From JAEYFP01 sp964566545 (GTDB lineage Bacteria; Bacillota; Clostridia; Lachnospirales; Lachnospiraceae): DNA of 64,000 nucleotides. The DNA lies in the NCBI GenBank assembly GCA_964566545.1, contig CAZMIX010000002.1, positions 70,005 through 134,004 of the forward strand, read 5' to 3'. This document shows, in pieces, positions 42,358-51,816 of the stretch; the stretch's first letter is position 1; each line of letters begins with the position of its first letter. Both the position numbers and the translations under genes were made by a program. Under the pieces are notes generated by a model. The model had not been told where the DNA came from and did not search any database. It worked only from the letters and a program-made list of their open reading frames with translations.

Positions 42358-43692
42358 TTATACAATTTTATAGAAGCATCTAAGCAGATCCGTAAGCGCC
42401 TTTTGATCCCGGCTTCCCATCAGCTCCCGCGCAGAATGCATAGCCAAAAGCGGCACGCCCACATCGATGACAAGCATCGGCAGCAACGTTGATGCAATCG
42501 AACCAAGCGTGCTTCCGCTCGTCCCATCTGAACGATTCACAAACTTTTTATATGGAATCTCTTCCTTTAAAAGCATCTGCTCGATAATCGCAACCCCTTC
42601 CGAATCGGTCGCATAGGACTGCCCCGCTGCCTCCTTGACAGATACTCCGCTGTTTAAAGAGGCTCTGTTGATCGGATCGTACTTGACCACCTGATTAGGA
42701 TGCAGGCCATGACCAACATCTGCTGAAAGCAGCATACCACCTGCAACCGCCGACTGGAAATCCATATGGCTTCCGCCAAGCGCATCATACAGCCTCTCAA
42801 GCACAAAGGACAGCAGCAAAGAGCCCGCTCCCTGCTTTGTCCTGCTGCCGATCTCCTCATGATCAAAAAACGCACCGACGTTGATACCATCTTCACGTTC
42901 TGTTTCCAGAAGTCCTGTCATGACCGCCTGCACCGACGTCATATTATCAAGCCGAGGTGCCGAAACAAAATCATCTGCAATACCAAGGAAGCAGCCTTGC
43001 TCCGCACAATAGACCGATAGCTCAAAATCCAGAATATCCGAAGGCTTTACCCCCAATTCCTCAGAGAGAAAATCCAGAAAATAAGTGCTTTTTTTCCCGT
43101 TCTTTTCGTCGCCCTCTCGATTCAGCTGACTTTGCAGCATCCCCGCTACCGGGATCATATCCGTCTGCTTATTCAGCTCAACGCCCTTATTGATCTCTTT
43201 ATTCAGATGAATCGCGATATTCGGAATCGTCAAAATTGGACGTTTTATGTCAACTAGTCGAAGCGTCGGTTTCATGACCTCATCGCTTTTTAAAGCGACA
43301 CGTCCGGCAACTGAAAGCGGTCTATCCAGCCATGTATTCAAAATTGCGCCACCGTACATCTCCACGTTAACGCGCGCATAGTCCTCCTCCTTCATATCTG
43401 GATTGGCCTTTACGCGCAGGCAAGGAAAATCCGTATGCGCCGCCGCCACGCGAAGCTGTCCTTTTACGGGATCGCCGCTGCCGATCTGAAATGCCACAAG
43501 GGAAGAGCCGTGATGCCTTACAAAATAATTTCCGCCTTTTTTAAGCTTCCAGCTTTCCTCCAGCGACACTTCCGCATAGCCGGCCTTTTCCAGTCTGCGA
43601 CTTACCGCCTCCACTGCGTGAAACGGAGAAACCGCCTCTTCGATCAGCGTCAGAAGCTCCTGCGCTTCTTTTGTTTGATTGCTTTGATTCAT
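42358..43692 (-). CDS. M18 family aminopeptidase
   Basis: 444 residues from the ATG at 43690-43692, preceded by AAGGA; an ATG 18 codons earlier is less likely. Dizinc ligands appear in AAHTDFPCLRVK (His), DHEEIGSRTKQG (Glu, Glu), SADVGHGLHPN (Asp), and the C-terminal LAMHSARELMG (His). It is a cytosolic peptidase that removes N-terminal acidic or neutral residues, like DAP/ApeB. A separate gene with its own transcript. Confidence 0.94.
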   Translation of the reverse strand: MNQSNQTKEAQELLTLIEEAVSPFHAVEAVSRRLEKAGYAEVSLEESWKLKKGGNYFVRHHGSSLVAFQIGSGDPVKGQLRVAAAHTDFPCLRVKANPDMKEEDYARVNVEMYGGAILNTWLDRPLSVAGRVALKSDEVMKPTLRLVDIKRPILTIPNIAIHLNKEINKGVELNKQTDMIPVAGMLQSQLNREGDEKNGKKSTYFLDFLSEELGVKPSDILDFELSVYCAEQGCFLGIADDFVSAPRLDNMTSVQAVMTGLLETEREDGINVGAFFDHEEIGSRTKQGAGSLLLSFVLERLYDALGGSHMDFQSAVAGGMLLSADVGHGLHPNQVVKYDPINRASLNSGVSVKEAAGQSYATDSEGVAIIEQMLLKEEIPYKKFVNRSDGTSGSTLGSIASTLLPMLVIDVGVPLLAMHSARELMGSRDQKALTDLLRCFYKIV

Positions 43693-44025
43693 ACTCTTTT
43701 CCTTCTCTCTGTTACCATTCTTATTTTTTGCACAAAATCCCTGCATTATACATACTTACACGTACTCGCTCGGGCGGCTATGGCAGCTTTCTCAACAGCC
43801 ATGCTCAATTTATCATATTTTTGAACTTTCAACAACTGTATCTCTGAAATTTTTATTTGTCCTCACCATGTCATGTTACACGTTATATTCGTCATCTTAC
43901 CTATGTCAATATTGATAAAAATCCTGTAGATGTTAAAATATATATATAGATTTATAGTGTGATGGCTAAAAATAACATCTCACAAACAGTCTGGTCTGAT
44001 GTATTTATGAAAGGAGTTAAACATT

Positions 44026-44775
44026 ATGAAACTAATCTCATGGAATGTAAACGGCCTCCGCGCCTGCATTCAAAAGGGGTTTCTCGACTTCCTGCACTCC
44101 GAGGATCCTGACATTATCTGCCTTCAGGAAACAAAGCTTCAAGAAGGCCAAATAGATCTGGAACTTCCCGGTTATTTTCAATACTGGAACTACGCTGAGA
44201 AAAAAGGCTATTCCGGCACTGCCATCTTCACGAAAGAAGAGCCGCTTTTCGTCTCACGCGGAATTGGAATAGAAGAGCACGACCACGAGGGACGCGTCAT
44301 CACGCTGGAATATCCCGAATTCTACATGATTACCGTATACACTCCCAACTCTCAGGACGAACTGGCAAGGCTCCCTTACCGTATGAAATGGGAAAAGGAC
44401 TTCCTCTGCTATTTAAAAGCGCTGGAAAAGAAGAAGCCCGTTATTTTCTGCGGCGATTTAAATGTAGCTCATAAGGAAATCGACCTAAAGAACCCCAAAA
44501 GCAACCGCAAAAACGCGGGCTTCACAGATGAAGAGAGAGAGAAATTTACGGTATTAACGGAATCCGGTTTTATCGACACCTTCCGTTATTTTTATCCCGA
44601 TCAGGAAGGCATCTATTCCTGGTGGTCCTACCGCTTCAGTGCCAGAGCCAAAAACGCCGGTTGGCGCATCGACTATTTCCTTGTATCGGAGATCCTGAAG
44701 AACCGTTTGCAGGACGCCGTCATCTACACCGATGTACTCGGATCAGATCATTGCCCCGTAGGCCTGCTTATCTGA
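44026..44775 (+). CDS. xth: Exodeoxyribonuclease III
   Basis: 249 residues. MKLISWNVNGLRACI, IICLQETKLQEGQ, CGDLNVAHKEIDLKNPKSN and the C-terminal GWRIDYFLVSE, LGSDHCPVGLLI are all conserved catalytic segments of ExoIII/APE1. It repairs abasic sites in DNA. AAGGAG precedes the ATG. The 279 bp upstream are AT-rich and hold no gene; I found only weak promoter candidates there. Confidence 0.97.
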   Translation: MKLISWNVNGLRACIQKGFLDFLHSEDPDIICLQETKLQEGQIDLELPGYFQYWNYAEKKGYSGTAIFTKEEPLFVSRGIGIEEHDHEGRVITLEYPEFYMITVYTPNSQDELARLPYRMKWEKDFLCYLKALEKKKPVIFCGDLNVAHKEIDLKNPKSNRKNAGFTDEEREKFTVLTESGFIDTFRYFYPDQEGIYSWWSYRFSARAKNAGWRIDYFLVSEILKNRLQDAVIYTDVLGSDHCPVGLLI

Positions 44776-44866
44776 TTATGCAAAACCGCCAGCCCCAGTT
44801 GCCGTATTACAGACCGGCCTTTCTATGGATAAGGTCTTAATAATTGTACCCTTTTTTTGTGTTTCA

Positions 44867-44875
44867 TGATATAAT
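44867..44875 (+). promoter_or_regulatory. Extended -10 promoter for DUF5721 gene
   Basis: TGATATAAT gives TG plus a perfect TATAAT (44870-44875). A -35 (TTGTAC at 44843) is 20 bp away, too far for a good match, so this is likely an extended -10 promoter. The gene starts at 44917 with GGGAGGGG upstream. Confidence 0.55.
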
Positions 44876-44916
44876 ACCGTCAGGCATTATATCGCGCCGG
44901 AACTCAGGGAGGGGCT

Positions 44917-45450
44917 ATGATTTTAATTAAGGTTACGGACATCAAGCATTTTATGAAGAAGCTGCTCTTTGAAAATGAGACTGCGTTTGACAGTTTTTTG
45001 TTGTCGGAGGCTTCGATTACGACTGGAAATACGGTTACAATCGACGGGCATATCAATAAGGAGTTTTATTCGCAGGAGGAGCTGGCGCTTTTGGCGGAAA
45101 CCGCGCTTGAAAACGGGCGCATTTATTCGCCTGTGATGTCTCGTTGGAGTGTTTTAAAGAGCTTCTGCTTTCAGCTCATCAAAGGGAAAAAGACGCCGCT
45201 TTCTTTCCGCTTCGTCTTTTACCTCGCCGATGAAAACATCGAGCGCTTTTTAAACAGCGTCAAAACCGCGCTCACACGCGCGGATATTGACGGTCTGACC
45301 TTAAACGTCAAATATGACGGTCATACGCTCACGTGTACGACCGCCACATCCTTAAACCTGTTCACCCTCGACAAATCCATCGACCGCGCCTGGGATGACA
45401 TGGTCAAAAAATTTCTTTTTAAATACGAAATCGATTTTGAGGAGCTATGA
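44917..45450 (+). CDS. DUF5721-like cytosolic protein
   Basis: 177 residues, no signal or membrane helix. Begins ILIKVTDIKHFMKKLLF and resembles the DUF5721 proteins restricted to Lachnospiraceae and relatives; the function is unknown. The C-terminal half alternates strands and ends DMVKKFLFKYEIDFEEL. Its 3' end overlaps the convergent glucosidase gene by 6 bp. My family assignment is from memory and is moderate. Confidence 0.7.
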   Translation: MILIKVTDIKHFMKKLLFENETAFDSFLLSEASITTGNTVTIDGHINKEFYSQEELALLAETALENGRIYSPVMSRWSVLKSFCFQLIKGKKTPLSFRFVFYLADENIERFLNSVKTALTRADIDGLTLNVKYDGHTLTCTTATSLNLFTLDKSIDRAWDDMVKKFLFKYEIDFEEL

Positions 45451-47127
45451 TTGATTTCTATATAGCACGGTCGCTTCATAGGGGCGCAGCGCCCCTGTTT
45501 TTTTGACCGTATCTTCCCCATAATTGGAAATCATAAGGGTCGTTTTTTCGTTTAGATAGGTTTCCGGTATTTCCGCCATCTGGGGTTTTTCCGAGAAATT
45601 CAAAAATACCAAAAGCCGTTCCTCTCCCAAAACGCGCTCATACGCAAACACATCCGGACTTTCCTCCATCATAAGACGGTAATCCCCATACACGATGATT
45701 TTGTATTGATGCCGCAGCCTGATCAGCTTCTTATAATAAGAAAAAACAGAATCGGGATCATCAAATTGTTTCTTTGCATTGATCTCCAAATAATTGGGGT
45801 TGACCTTAATCCAGGGAGTTCCCTTTGTAAAGCCCGCATGCTCTTCCCCACTCCATTGCATGGGTGTTCTCGCGTTATCCCTGCTTCTTGCCTGCAGACA
45901 TTTCATCATTTCCTCTTCGGAAATTAAGCCCGCTTCCGTCAGTTCCTGATAAATATGAAGGCTTTCGATGTCTTTATAATCCTCCAGCGTTTTAAAATAT
46001 GCGTTCGTCATCCCAAGCTCTTCACCCTGATAAATATAAGGAGTCCCCTGCATCATGTGAATGCAGGTAGCTAGCATTTTTGCGGATAATTCCCGATACT
46101 GCTCTCCGTCGTTTCCAAAACGCGACACGCTCCTTGGCTGGTCGTGATTCTCCAGATAAAGGCTGTTCCATGCCTCTCCGTTCAGCTCCGTTTCCCATTT
46201 GGAAAAGACCTTTTTGAATTCCTTTAAGTCAAAACGCTTTGTCGTCCACTTGCCAAATTCTCCGTCTCCGATCGAAACATGCTCAAATTGAAATACCATA
46301 TTCAATTCGCCGGCGTCCTCATCGGCATATTTTTTTGCCTCCTCGACCGTCACACCGGAAGCTTCACCGACTGTCATCAAATCATATTGGGACAAAACCT
46401 TTTTACGCATCTCCTGCAAAAATTCATGTACTCTTGGTCCATTTTCATAGTAAGGGGTTCCGTCTCCATATAGCTTTTCCTCTTCCTTGCCGTCGGGAAA
46501 TTTCTGGTCCTTTGAAATCATACTGATGACGTCCATCCGAAAGCCGTCGATCCCCTTTTGACACCACCAATCCATCATGGAAAAAACCTCTTCACGCACC
46601 TTTTCATTTTCCCAATTCAAATCAGGCTGTCTTTTGGAAAACAAATGCAGATAATACATTTGCGTCCTTGCATCGTACTCCCATGCGGAGCCGCCGAAGG
46701 CCGCACCCCAGTTGTTAGGCTCACAGCCATTCACGCCGTTTTTCCATATATAATAATCGCGATATGGATTGTCCTTCGATTTTCTGCTTTCCATAAACCA
46801 GGGGTGCTCGTCCGACGTATGATTGACGACAAGATCCATGACGATTTTGATCTTCCTCGCGTGTGCTTCCATCAGCAGCAGCTCGAAATCCTCCATCGTT
46901 CCATATTCGCGTAAAATTGCACGATAATCCGAGATATCATATCCGTTGTCATCAAGCGGCGACTGATAAACAGGAGAAAGCCAGATCACATCAATTCCAA
47001 GCTCCTTCAAGTAATCGAGCCTGTCGATGATCCCGTTTAAATCCCCGATTCCATCGCCATTACTGTCCATAAAGCTCCTCGGATAAATTTGATAAACAAC
47101 ACTTTCTTTCCACCATGCTCTTTTCAT
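45445..47127 (-). CDS. GH13 alpha-glucosidase (oligo-1,6-glucosidase type)
   Basis: About 560 residues from the ATG at 47125-47127, preceded by GGGGAC; an ATG four codons earlier is less well placed. GH13 motifs: MDLVVNHTSDEH, the nucleophile DGFRMDVISM, acid/base Glu in MTVGEASGVT, and ENHDQPRSVSRFG. The Val after the nucleophile Asp is the state linked to alpha-1,6 cleavage in this family (isomaltase versus maltase), so isomalto-oligosaccharides are likely substrates. No signal peptide, so it acts in the cytosol on imported sugars. It follows the two permease genes. Confidence 0.93.
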   Translation of the reverse strand: MKRAWWKESVVYQIYPRSFMDSNGDGIGDLNGIIDRLDYLKELGIDVIWLSPVYQSPLDDNGYDISDYRAILREYGTMEDFELLLMEAHARKIKIVMDLVVNHTSDEHPWFMESRKSKDNPYRDYYIWKNGVNGCEPNNWGAAFGGSAWEYDARTQMYYLHLFSKRQPDLNWENEKVREEVFSMMDWWCQKGIDGFRMDVISMISKDQKFPDGKEEEKLYGDGTPYYENGPRVHEFLQEMRKKVLSQYDLMTVGEASGVTVEEAKKYADEDAGELNMVFQFEHVSIGDGEFGKWTTKRFDLKEFKKVFSKWETELNGEAWNSLYLENHDQPRSVSRFGNDGEQYRELSAKMLATCIHMMQGTPYIYQGEELGMTNAYFKTLEDYKDIESLHIYQELTEAGLISEEEMMKCLQARSRDNARTPMQWSGEEHAGFTKGTPWIKVNPNYLEINAKKQFDDPDSVFSYYKKLIRLRHQYKIIVYGDYRLMMEESPDVFAYERVLGEERLLVFLNFSEKPQMAEIPETYLNEKTTLMISNYGEDTVKKTGALRPYEATVLYRNQS

Positions 47128-47146
47128 AATTGTCCCCATTTCATAA

Positions 47147-47983
47147 TTATTTTACCGCGCCTGCCATAACGCCGTTCATCACCCATTTCTGGCAGAAAAG
47201 ATAGACGGCCAGCACAGGAAGCAAAACCAACAGATAGGAGGCAAAAGCCAAATTGTATTCAACCGAAAACTGGCGGTTGAATACATATTGCGCGAGCTGC
47301 AGCGTCTGCTGCTTTGTGTCGCTGAGCAATACAAGCGGCATGGTAAAATCGTTCCATGTCCACATAAACGAAAGAATTGCAATCGTCGCCGTCATCGGCT
47401 TTAATATCGGAAAAATGATATAAAAAAACGTCTGTATTGGATTCGCTCCGTCGATCATCGCCGCCTCATCCATCGCCGCCGGAATTCCCTTGATCGCGCC
47501 GCCATACAAAAATGTGTTCATCGGCAGTCCGAAAATTACATACAAAAAAGTAATGCCATACCGGTTGTCCAGATGAAACGCGTTTGCCTGTACGACAAGC
47601 GGAAGCATGATCACACTGAACGGAATAAACATCGCGCTGATAAAATAGTAATACATCAAATTGAAAAATTTACTGTTTTTGCGGTTCCTCGTAATCGCAT
47701 AAGCCACAAAGGAATTTGTGATCAGCGTAAGCAAGAGGTTTCCCACCGTAATAAACAGCGTATTCAAAAATTTTCTCGGATATTCGGTCATCTGCCACGC
47801 ATCCGTAAAATTCTGAAATCTGAGCTTTCGCGGAAGAGCCAATATCTGATTCATGTCAGAAGGATCCTTGATAGCGATCATCAAAGCCATGTACAAAGGC
47901 AATAAAATCACAAGTAGGATGCCGATAATCAAAAGTGCCGTTACCGGCATGTTCGCATGCTTCGCCGCCCGTCTACTCATCAA
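47147..47983 (-). CDS. Carbohydrate ABC permease, MalG-like
   Basis: 278 residues with six helices. The EAA loop is EAAMIDGANPIQTFFYIIFPILKP (about 180-203, given here in part as EAAMIDGANPIQTFF). The C-terminus KWVMNGVMAGAVK is typical of MalG-like CUT1 permeases. It overlaps the partner permease gene by 11 bp. The ATPase is not in the locus, as is common where one shared MsmX-like ATPase serves several systems. Confidence 0.94.
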   Translation of the reverse strand: MMSRRAAKHANMPVTALLIIGILLVILLPLYMALMIAIKDPSDMNQILALPRKLRFQNFTDAWQMTEYPRKFLNTLFITVGNLLLTLITNSFVAYAITRNRKNSKFFNLMYYYFISAMFIPFSVIMLPLVVQANAFHLDNRYGITFLYVIFGLPMNTFLYGGAIKGIPAAMDEAAMIDGANPIQTFFYIIFPILKPMTATIAILSFMWTWNDFTMPLVLLSDTKQQTLQLAQYVFNRQFSVEYNLAFASYLLVLLPVLAVYLFCQKWVMNGVMAGAVK

Positions 47984-48848
47984 ATTTCTCCTCCCTCTTT
48001 TCCAATACTCTCAATTGAAAAACAGAAATCGCTACGACAATCACAAACAGCATGACCGCATTGGCCGACTGATACGCAAACTGTCCACCGCCAAAGCCTT
48101 TTTTATAAATCAATACCGCGATCGAGGTCGTCACATTTCCAGGACCGCCTTCCGTCATCGCCATGATCTGGTCATAAACCATCAGAAATCCCCGGCCCGA
48201 CAACACCATGTTGATCGTAAAGGACGAGGCCAGCAGCGGAAAGGTGATCCGGAAAAAGCGCTTTAAACCGGTCGCGCCGTCAAGAGCCGCCGCTTCATAA
48301 ATATCCGAATCGATCGCCTGCAGCCCTGCGATATAAATCAGCGTGTTAAATGCGCAGGCGCTCCAGAGTGTCACGATGATAATTCCCCACATGGCATGCT
48401 GTGTTCCTAACAAATTGACGCTGAGCGCTTTGATTCCCAGCGCTTTGCCAAGCTGCGGAAGCATATTGGCAAATATAAATTTAAAGATAAATCCGATGAT
48501 CAGATTTCCCAGCATATAAGGGAGAAAATAGAATGCCTTGATCGTATTTTTAAATTTGATTTCCGCATTCAGGGCGCATGCCAGAATCAGGCTGATTACA
48601 TTGACCAGCATTGTCGTGATGAGAGCAAACCGGAATGTAAAAAGGTATGCGTGGGTCGTATCCGGGTCGGAAATATTGTGAATATAGTTTCTAAAACCGA
48701 CAAACTCCCACTTCCCATACCCTTTCCAGTTTGTGAAGCTGTAAAACACGCCTTTTAAAAAAGAAAGCGTGTGAAAGTTAAAAAACAACAGCGCCATGAT
48801 AATGACGACTATATAAAATACCGCATTGATTTTTCTTCTCTTTTTCAA
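47973..48848 (-). CDS. Carbohydrate ABC permease, MalF-like
   Basis: 291 residues from the TTG at 48846-48848, which follows GGGAGG at 8 nt. A longer frame to 48884 would run through a hairpin (48871-48899) and is rejected. Six helices; the EAA loop is EAAALDGATGLKRFFRIT. It pairs with the MalG-like permease and belongs to the CUT1 sugar importer. Confidence 0.92.
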   Translation of the reverse strand: MKKRRKINAVFYIVVIIMALLFFNFHTLSFLKGVFYSFTNWKGYGKWEFVGFRNYIHNISDPDTTHAYLFTFRFALITTMLVNVISLILACALNAEIKFKNTIKAFYFLPYMLGNLIIGFIFKFIFANMLPQLGKALGIKALSVNLLGTQHAMWGIIIVTLWSACAFNTLIYIAGLQAIDSDIYEAAALDGATGLKRFFRITFPLLASSFTINMVLSGRGFLMVYDQIMAMTEGGPGNVTTSIAVLIYKKGFGGGQFAYQSANAVMLFVIVVAISVFQLRVLEKREEKFDE

Positions 48849-48865
48849 TACAAGAGCCTCCCTGC

Positions 48866-48899
48866 AAAAAGGTCCTGAATCCAAACCGCATTCAGGACC
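48866..48899 (-). terminator. Intercistronic terminator-like hairpin between SBP and permease genes
   Basis: Minus strand GGTCCTGAAT (48890-48899) pairs perfectly with ATTCAGGACC (48871-48880) and is followed by TTTTTG. Located between the binding-protein stop and the permease TTG start, it should reduce permease mRNA relative to the binding protein. Confidence 0.75.
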
Positions 48900-48915
48900 C
48901 TTCTCTTTTGATCAA

Positions 48916-50223
48916 TTATTCTACATTTGCAATATCATACTTTTCATCACAATTTTTCATTAATGAGCTCACATTTTCCTGTGTGCTCATTCCATTCGCA
49001 TAATTTAAGGAAAATTCCGAAAGGATCGCGGAAAGATCAAAACCCGCAGGATAATAATGATCCGGGAAATTCGCCACCTTGCCCGCCGCGATATCCGCTT
49101 TTACACCGGCAACGGTCGCATCGCCCTGCTCCACTCCCTTTACCGCCGAAAAAGCAAACTGATCGTCGATATATTTCTGTGCATTTTCCTTTTCGAGCAT
49201 AAACGCGATGAACTTCTTTGCAATCTCCAAATTTTCGGAATCGGCGGCAGCAAACAGAACATCCACGCCGGACGTTACATAATTCTTAGATGCATCGTTA
49301 GAGGCCGGCAATGCAAATAGATCCACATTGAAATCAGGATTTGCATTTTTATATTGATTGATCGCCCAATTGCCGTTGATCATCATGACGCCTTCCCCAT
49401 TTGCAAACGCTTTGTTTCCGTCGTCATATCCCAGCCCCATAAAATCCTCCTGGGCATAGCTTAATATTTGCAGGTATTTTTCTCCTACCTCCTCATGGGT
49501 TCCGGCAAATGTCGTCTCATTTTTCAGCCTTGCATCCGTAAAACCTTCCGGCTGCAAATCAGGCGCCATGCTGTTCCATGGGCAAAGCCCTGTCCAACTG
49601 TCTTTTAATGTCATCAAAAACGGAACTTCGCCTGCTGCTCGGATTGTTTCCGCCACATCCATAAATTCATCCCATGTCGTCGGCACACGTAAGCCCAGCT
49701 CGTTAAACTTATCCACATTATACAAAACGCCGGAAGCATTTGTCGCATAAGGAATACCGTATGCTTTCTGTTCGCCTGACGCATTTACATCATAGACCAT
49801 CTGTAAATAAGATTCCTGCACCTCTCCTACAAAGCTCTCACCGCTTAAGTCCGCAAGCACGCCCGCACCCTGGAGCTCTTTGTAGTTGTTGTCGCCTCCG
49901 ACAGCGATAATGTCCGGAATATCATTTTTGGCAAGCCGTGTCTTTAAAACCGTACCGGCATCCGCCGGCGCGTTGATGACGATATGAGCCGCCGGATTCT
50001 GCTGGTTGAATTCATCCACGAGCTGCTGTAAAATTTCCTTGTTTTCCGCCTTTGTAGAAAATAACTCCAGTTCGGTTCCTTTGGCACTTCCCGTTTCACT
50101 TGCTTCAGAATCTACATTTTGTGCTGCCGCAGCAGCCTCCCCTGCGTTTGTCTTGCAGCCGGCAAGAATACCGACCGACAAAACCGCCATGGCTACCAAT
50201 ACATTCCTTGTACGTCTCTTCAT
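48916..50223 (-). CDS. Carbohydrate-binding lipoprotein of ABC importer (MalE-like)
   Basis: 435 residues from the ATG at 50221-50223, which follows GGGAGG; a longer frame to 50319 reads through the promoter and is rejected. Lipobox GILAGCKTN (Cys22). The body fits family-1 sugar binding proteins: LELFSTKAENKEILQQLVDE, GIPYATNASGVLYN, MINGNWAINQYK. First gene of the sugar operon; an operator-like palindrome and promoter are upstream. Confidence 0.93.
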   Translation of the reverse strand: MKRRTRNVLVAMAVLSVGILAGCKTNAGEAAAAAQNVDSEASETGSAKGTELELFSTKAENKEILQQLVDEFNQQNPAAHIVINAPADAGTVLKTRLAKNDIPDIIAVGGDNNYKELQGAGVLADLSGESFVGEVQESYLQMVYDVNASGEQKAYGIPYATNASGVLYNVDKFNELGLRVPTTWDEFMDVAETIRAAGEVPFLMTLKDSWTGLCPWNSMAPDLQPEGFTDARLKNETTFAGTHEEVGEKYLQILSYAQEDFMGLGYDDGNKAFANGEGVMMINGNWAINQYKNANPDFNVDLFALPASNDASKNYVTSGVDVLFAAADSENLEIAKKFIAFMLEKENAQKYIDDQFAFSAVKGVEQGDATVAGVKADIAAGKVANFPDHYYPAGFDLSAILSEFSLNYANGMSTQENVSSLMKNCDEKYDIANVE

Positions 50224-50306
50224 AAAATCCGCCTCCCTATCAGTTCTTAACCAATCGATGTAATTTTTTGCAACCCTGTGCTGCGCAACACATTCATCAC
50301 GCTTAA

Positions 50307-50355
50307 ATCGTAAACTCAAATTGCTGTATTTGCAATAGGTTTCATACGAAACCTA
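50307..50355 (-). promoter_or_regulatory. Promoter and operator-like palindrome for the sugar operon
   Basis: Minus strand TTGCAA (50330-50335), 17 bp, TACGAT (50307-50312). Directly upstream of the -35 lies a palindrome with perfect 8-bp arms TAGGTTTC (50336-50343) and GAAACCTA (50348-50355). It is a candidate site for the adjacent LacI regulator, though it lacks the central CG typical of that family. An activator or other regulator is possible. Confidence 0.6.
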
Positions 50356-50435
50356 ATATTTAGCTAAATTTTTATATATTGATTTGTGCATAATTCCCAA
50401 AAACAAAATCCGCTTGCCCACGGCATAGTTTTGTT

Positions 50436-50504
50436 CCATGCGCACAGCCGCGCATAAAATTGGGCTACATGGGAAATTCCGAAAAATTTCATATATAGCA
50501 AAAA
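50436..50504. repeat. Degenerate copy of an intergenic palindromic element (copy B)
   Basis: Aligned by hand with 51672-51740, about three quarters of positions match, starting CCxxGCGCxCAGC and running through GGGAAATTC ... AAATTTC. The hairpin arms are partly decayed. It lies between the sugar operon promoter and the lacI terminator. Confidence 0.6.
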
Positions 50505-50530
50505 AGATTCCCGCAATGACATTGCGGGAA
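50500..50530 (-). terminator. Intrinsic terminator of the lacI-type gene
   Basis: TTCCCGCAATG (50508-50518) and CATTGCGGGAA (50520-50530) form a GC-rich stem; on the minus strand TTTTTT follows (50500-50505). Confidence 0.9.
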
Positions 50531-50547
50531 CCCTTTTTTCTTGTGAT

Positions 50548-51570
50548 CTATTTTCTATTATTTCTGCGTCTGACCGAGTCGCGCACGACCAATTGAACAG
50601 GCAATTTTGTATTCCGCGTTAAAACCGGCTCATTTTGTATTACCTTCAAAAGCCTCTCCATTGCCACGTATGCTTTCCGGCTGACGTCCTGATGGATCGT
50701 CGTCAGCTTCGGATGGATCATCGTCGCATACATATTATCATCAAAACCGGTAATGGAAATATCATCAGGAATACGGATATTTTTATCATATAAAAAGTTC
50801 ATCATTTCTATGGCATCATAGTCGGAGGAAAATGCCAACGCGCCCGCCTGCAAAAAACGTTCGAGCTGCTGCTCATACATATGGACGCGCAGCCGGTATG
50901 CCTGCGGAATTAATAAATATCTCGACTTCGGACAGAAAGAGCCTTTGCTTTCCATCGCCTTCTTAAAGCCAAGCCACCTGAAATAATCGCTGTCCATTTG
51001 CGTTTCCGCTAAAAAAAGCGCTTTGTCAAATCCGCATTCCAAAAGATAGCTTCCGATTTGGTAGCCGCCTGAATAATCGTCAATTCCAACGTTCATGTAT
51101 TCCGGTTCTTCATCGGAATAAGTATCTATCAAAATGACAGGCTTATTCAGCTTCTTTTTCAGTTCATAATAAGTCTCTCCGGAATAGCCCAAGGCGATCA
51201 GACCGTCTATATTCCACCGCGAAGCGATATTAACCACCTTTTCATTCTCTTTTCCATCGATCAGCATGACATAATAGCCATGCATATCCGCCGCTTTATG
51301 TAATGCGCCCACAAACTCGCCGACAAATGAATCCTGCATGGCATTAAAGCCGTGGGTTTCATCGAAACCAAGCACAAATCCAATAATGCGCGACACATTT
51401 TTCGTCAAAATCATCGAGCCCATATTAGGCACATATCCCTGCTCGTCAAGAATCGCCGATATTTTATCGATCGTCTGCTTTGAAACCCGTTTTGTATTTC
51501 CATGAATGACATTGGATACGGTAGTCCGACTGACGCCTACCATATCCGCAATATCCTGCAACCGAATCAT
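50548..51570 (-). CDS. LacI-family transcriptional regulator
   Basis: 340 residues from the ATG at 51568-51570, preceded by AGGAG at 7 nt; an ATG nine codons earlier adds a basic tail and no site. The N-terminal helix-turn-helix RLQDIADMVGVSRTTVSNVIHG is complete, followed by the hinge and a periplasmic-binding-like sugar domain (DGLIALGYSGE, FSSDYDAIEMMNFL, SITGFDDNMYATM). It likely controls the adjacent sugar importer and glucosidase. It is flanked by two copies of the palindromic repeat element. Confidence 0.94.
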   Translation of the reverse strand: MIRLQDIADMVGVSRTTVSNVIHGNTKRVSKQTIDKISAILDEQGYVPNMGSMILTKNVSRIIGFVLGFDETHGFNAMQDSFVGEFVGALHKAADMHGYYVMLIDGKENEKVVNIASRWNIDGLIALGYSGETYYELKKKLNKPVILIDTYSDEEPEYMNVGIDDYSGGYQIGSYLLECGFDKALFLAETQMDSDYFRWLGFKKAMESKGSFCPKSRYLLIPQAYRLRVHMYEQQLERFLQAGALAFSSDYDAIEMMNFLYDKNIRIPDDISITGFDDNMYATMIHPKLTTIHQDVSRKAYVAMERLLKVIQNEPVLTRNTKLPVQLVVRDSVRRRNNRK

Positions 51571-51671
51571 CCGCCTTCTCCTTTGTAAAACGTTCATTAA
51601 ACTCTGCCTGAGAACAAAATTGTGCTTCGTATACTCCCGCGTTCAAATACTCCGGCAGCACAGCTTTTGAT

Positions 51672-51740
51672 CCGCGCGCGCAGCTGCGCATGAAATTTTG
51701 TTATATAGGAAATTCGGAAGAATTTCCTATATAATAAAAT
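51672..51740. repeat. Intergenic palindromic element (copy A)
   Basis: A 21-bp arm (51695-51715, ATTTTGTTATATAGG plus AAATTC) and its inverse (51720-51740) match at 20 of 21 positions around a GGAA loop. A GC-rich head (CCGCGCGCGCAGCTGCGCA, 51672-51690) precedes it. A second palindrome, TTGCATAT / ATATGCAA (51743-51750 and 51760-51767), follows directly. The form recalls short mobile palindromes (REP or MITE-like). The 219-bp gap between lacI and spoVAE otherwise holds no gene. Confidence 0.7.
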
Positions 51741-51816
51741 AGTTGCATATCACATAAAAATATGCAAGGTAATTTTTTATCAAAATTATCCCTCGGCCGA
51801 TACCATTCTATTATCT

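Noticed and set aside
45445..51570. Missing ATPase gene in the sugar importer as a sign of a broken system
   Set aside because: CUT1 importers of Firmicutes commonly use a shared MsmX-like ATPase encoded elsewhere, so its absence is ordinary.
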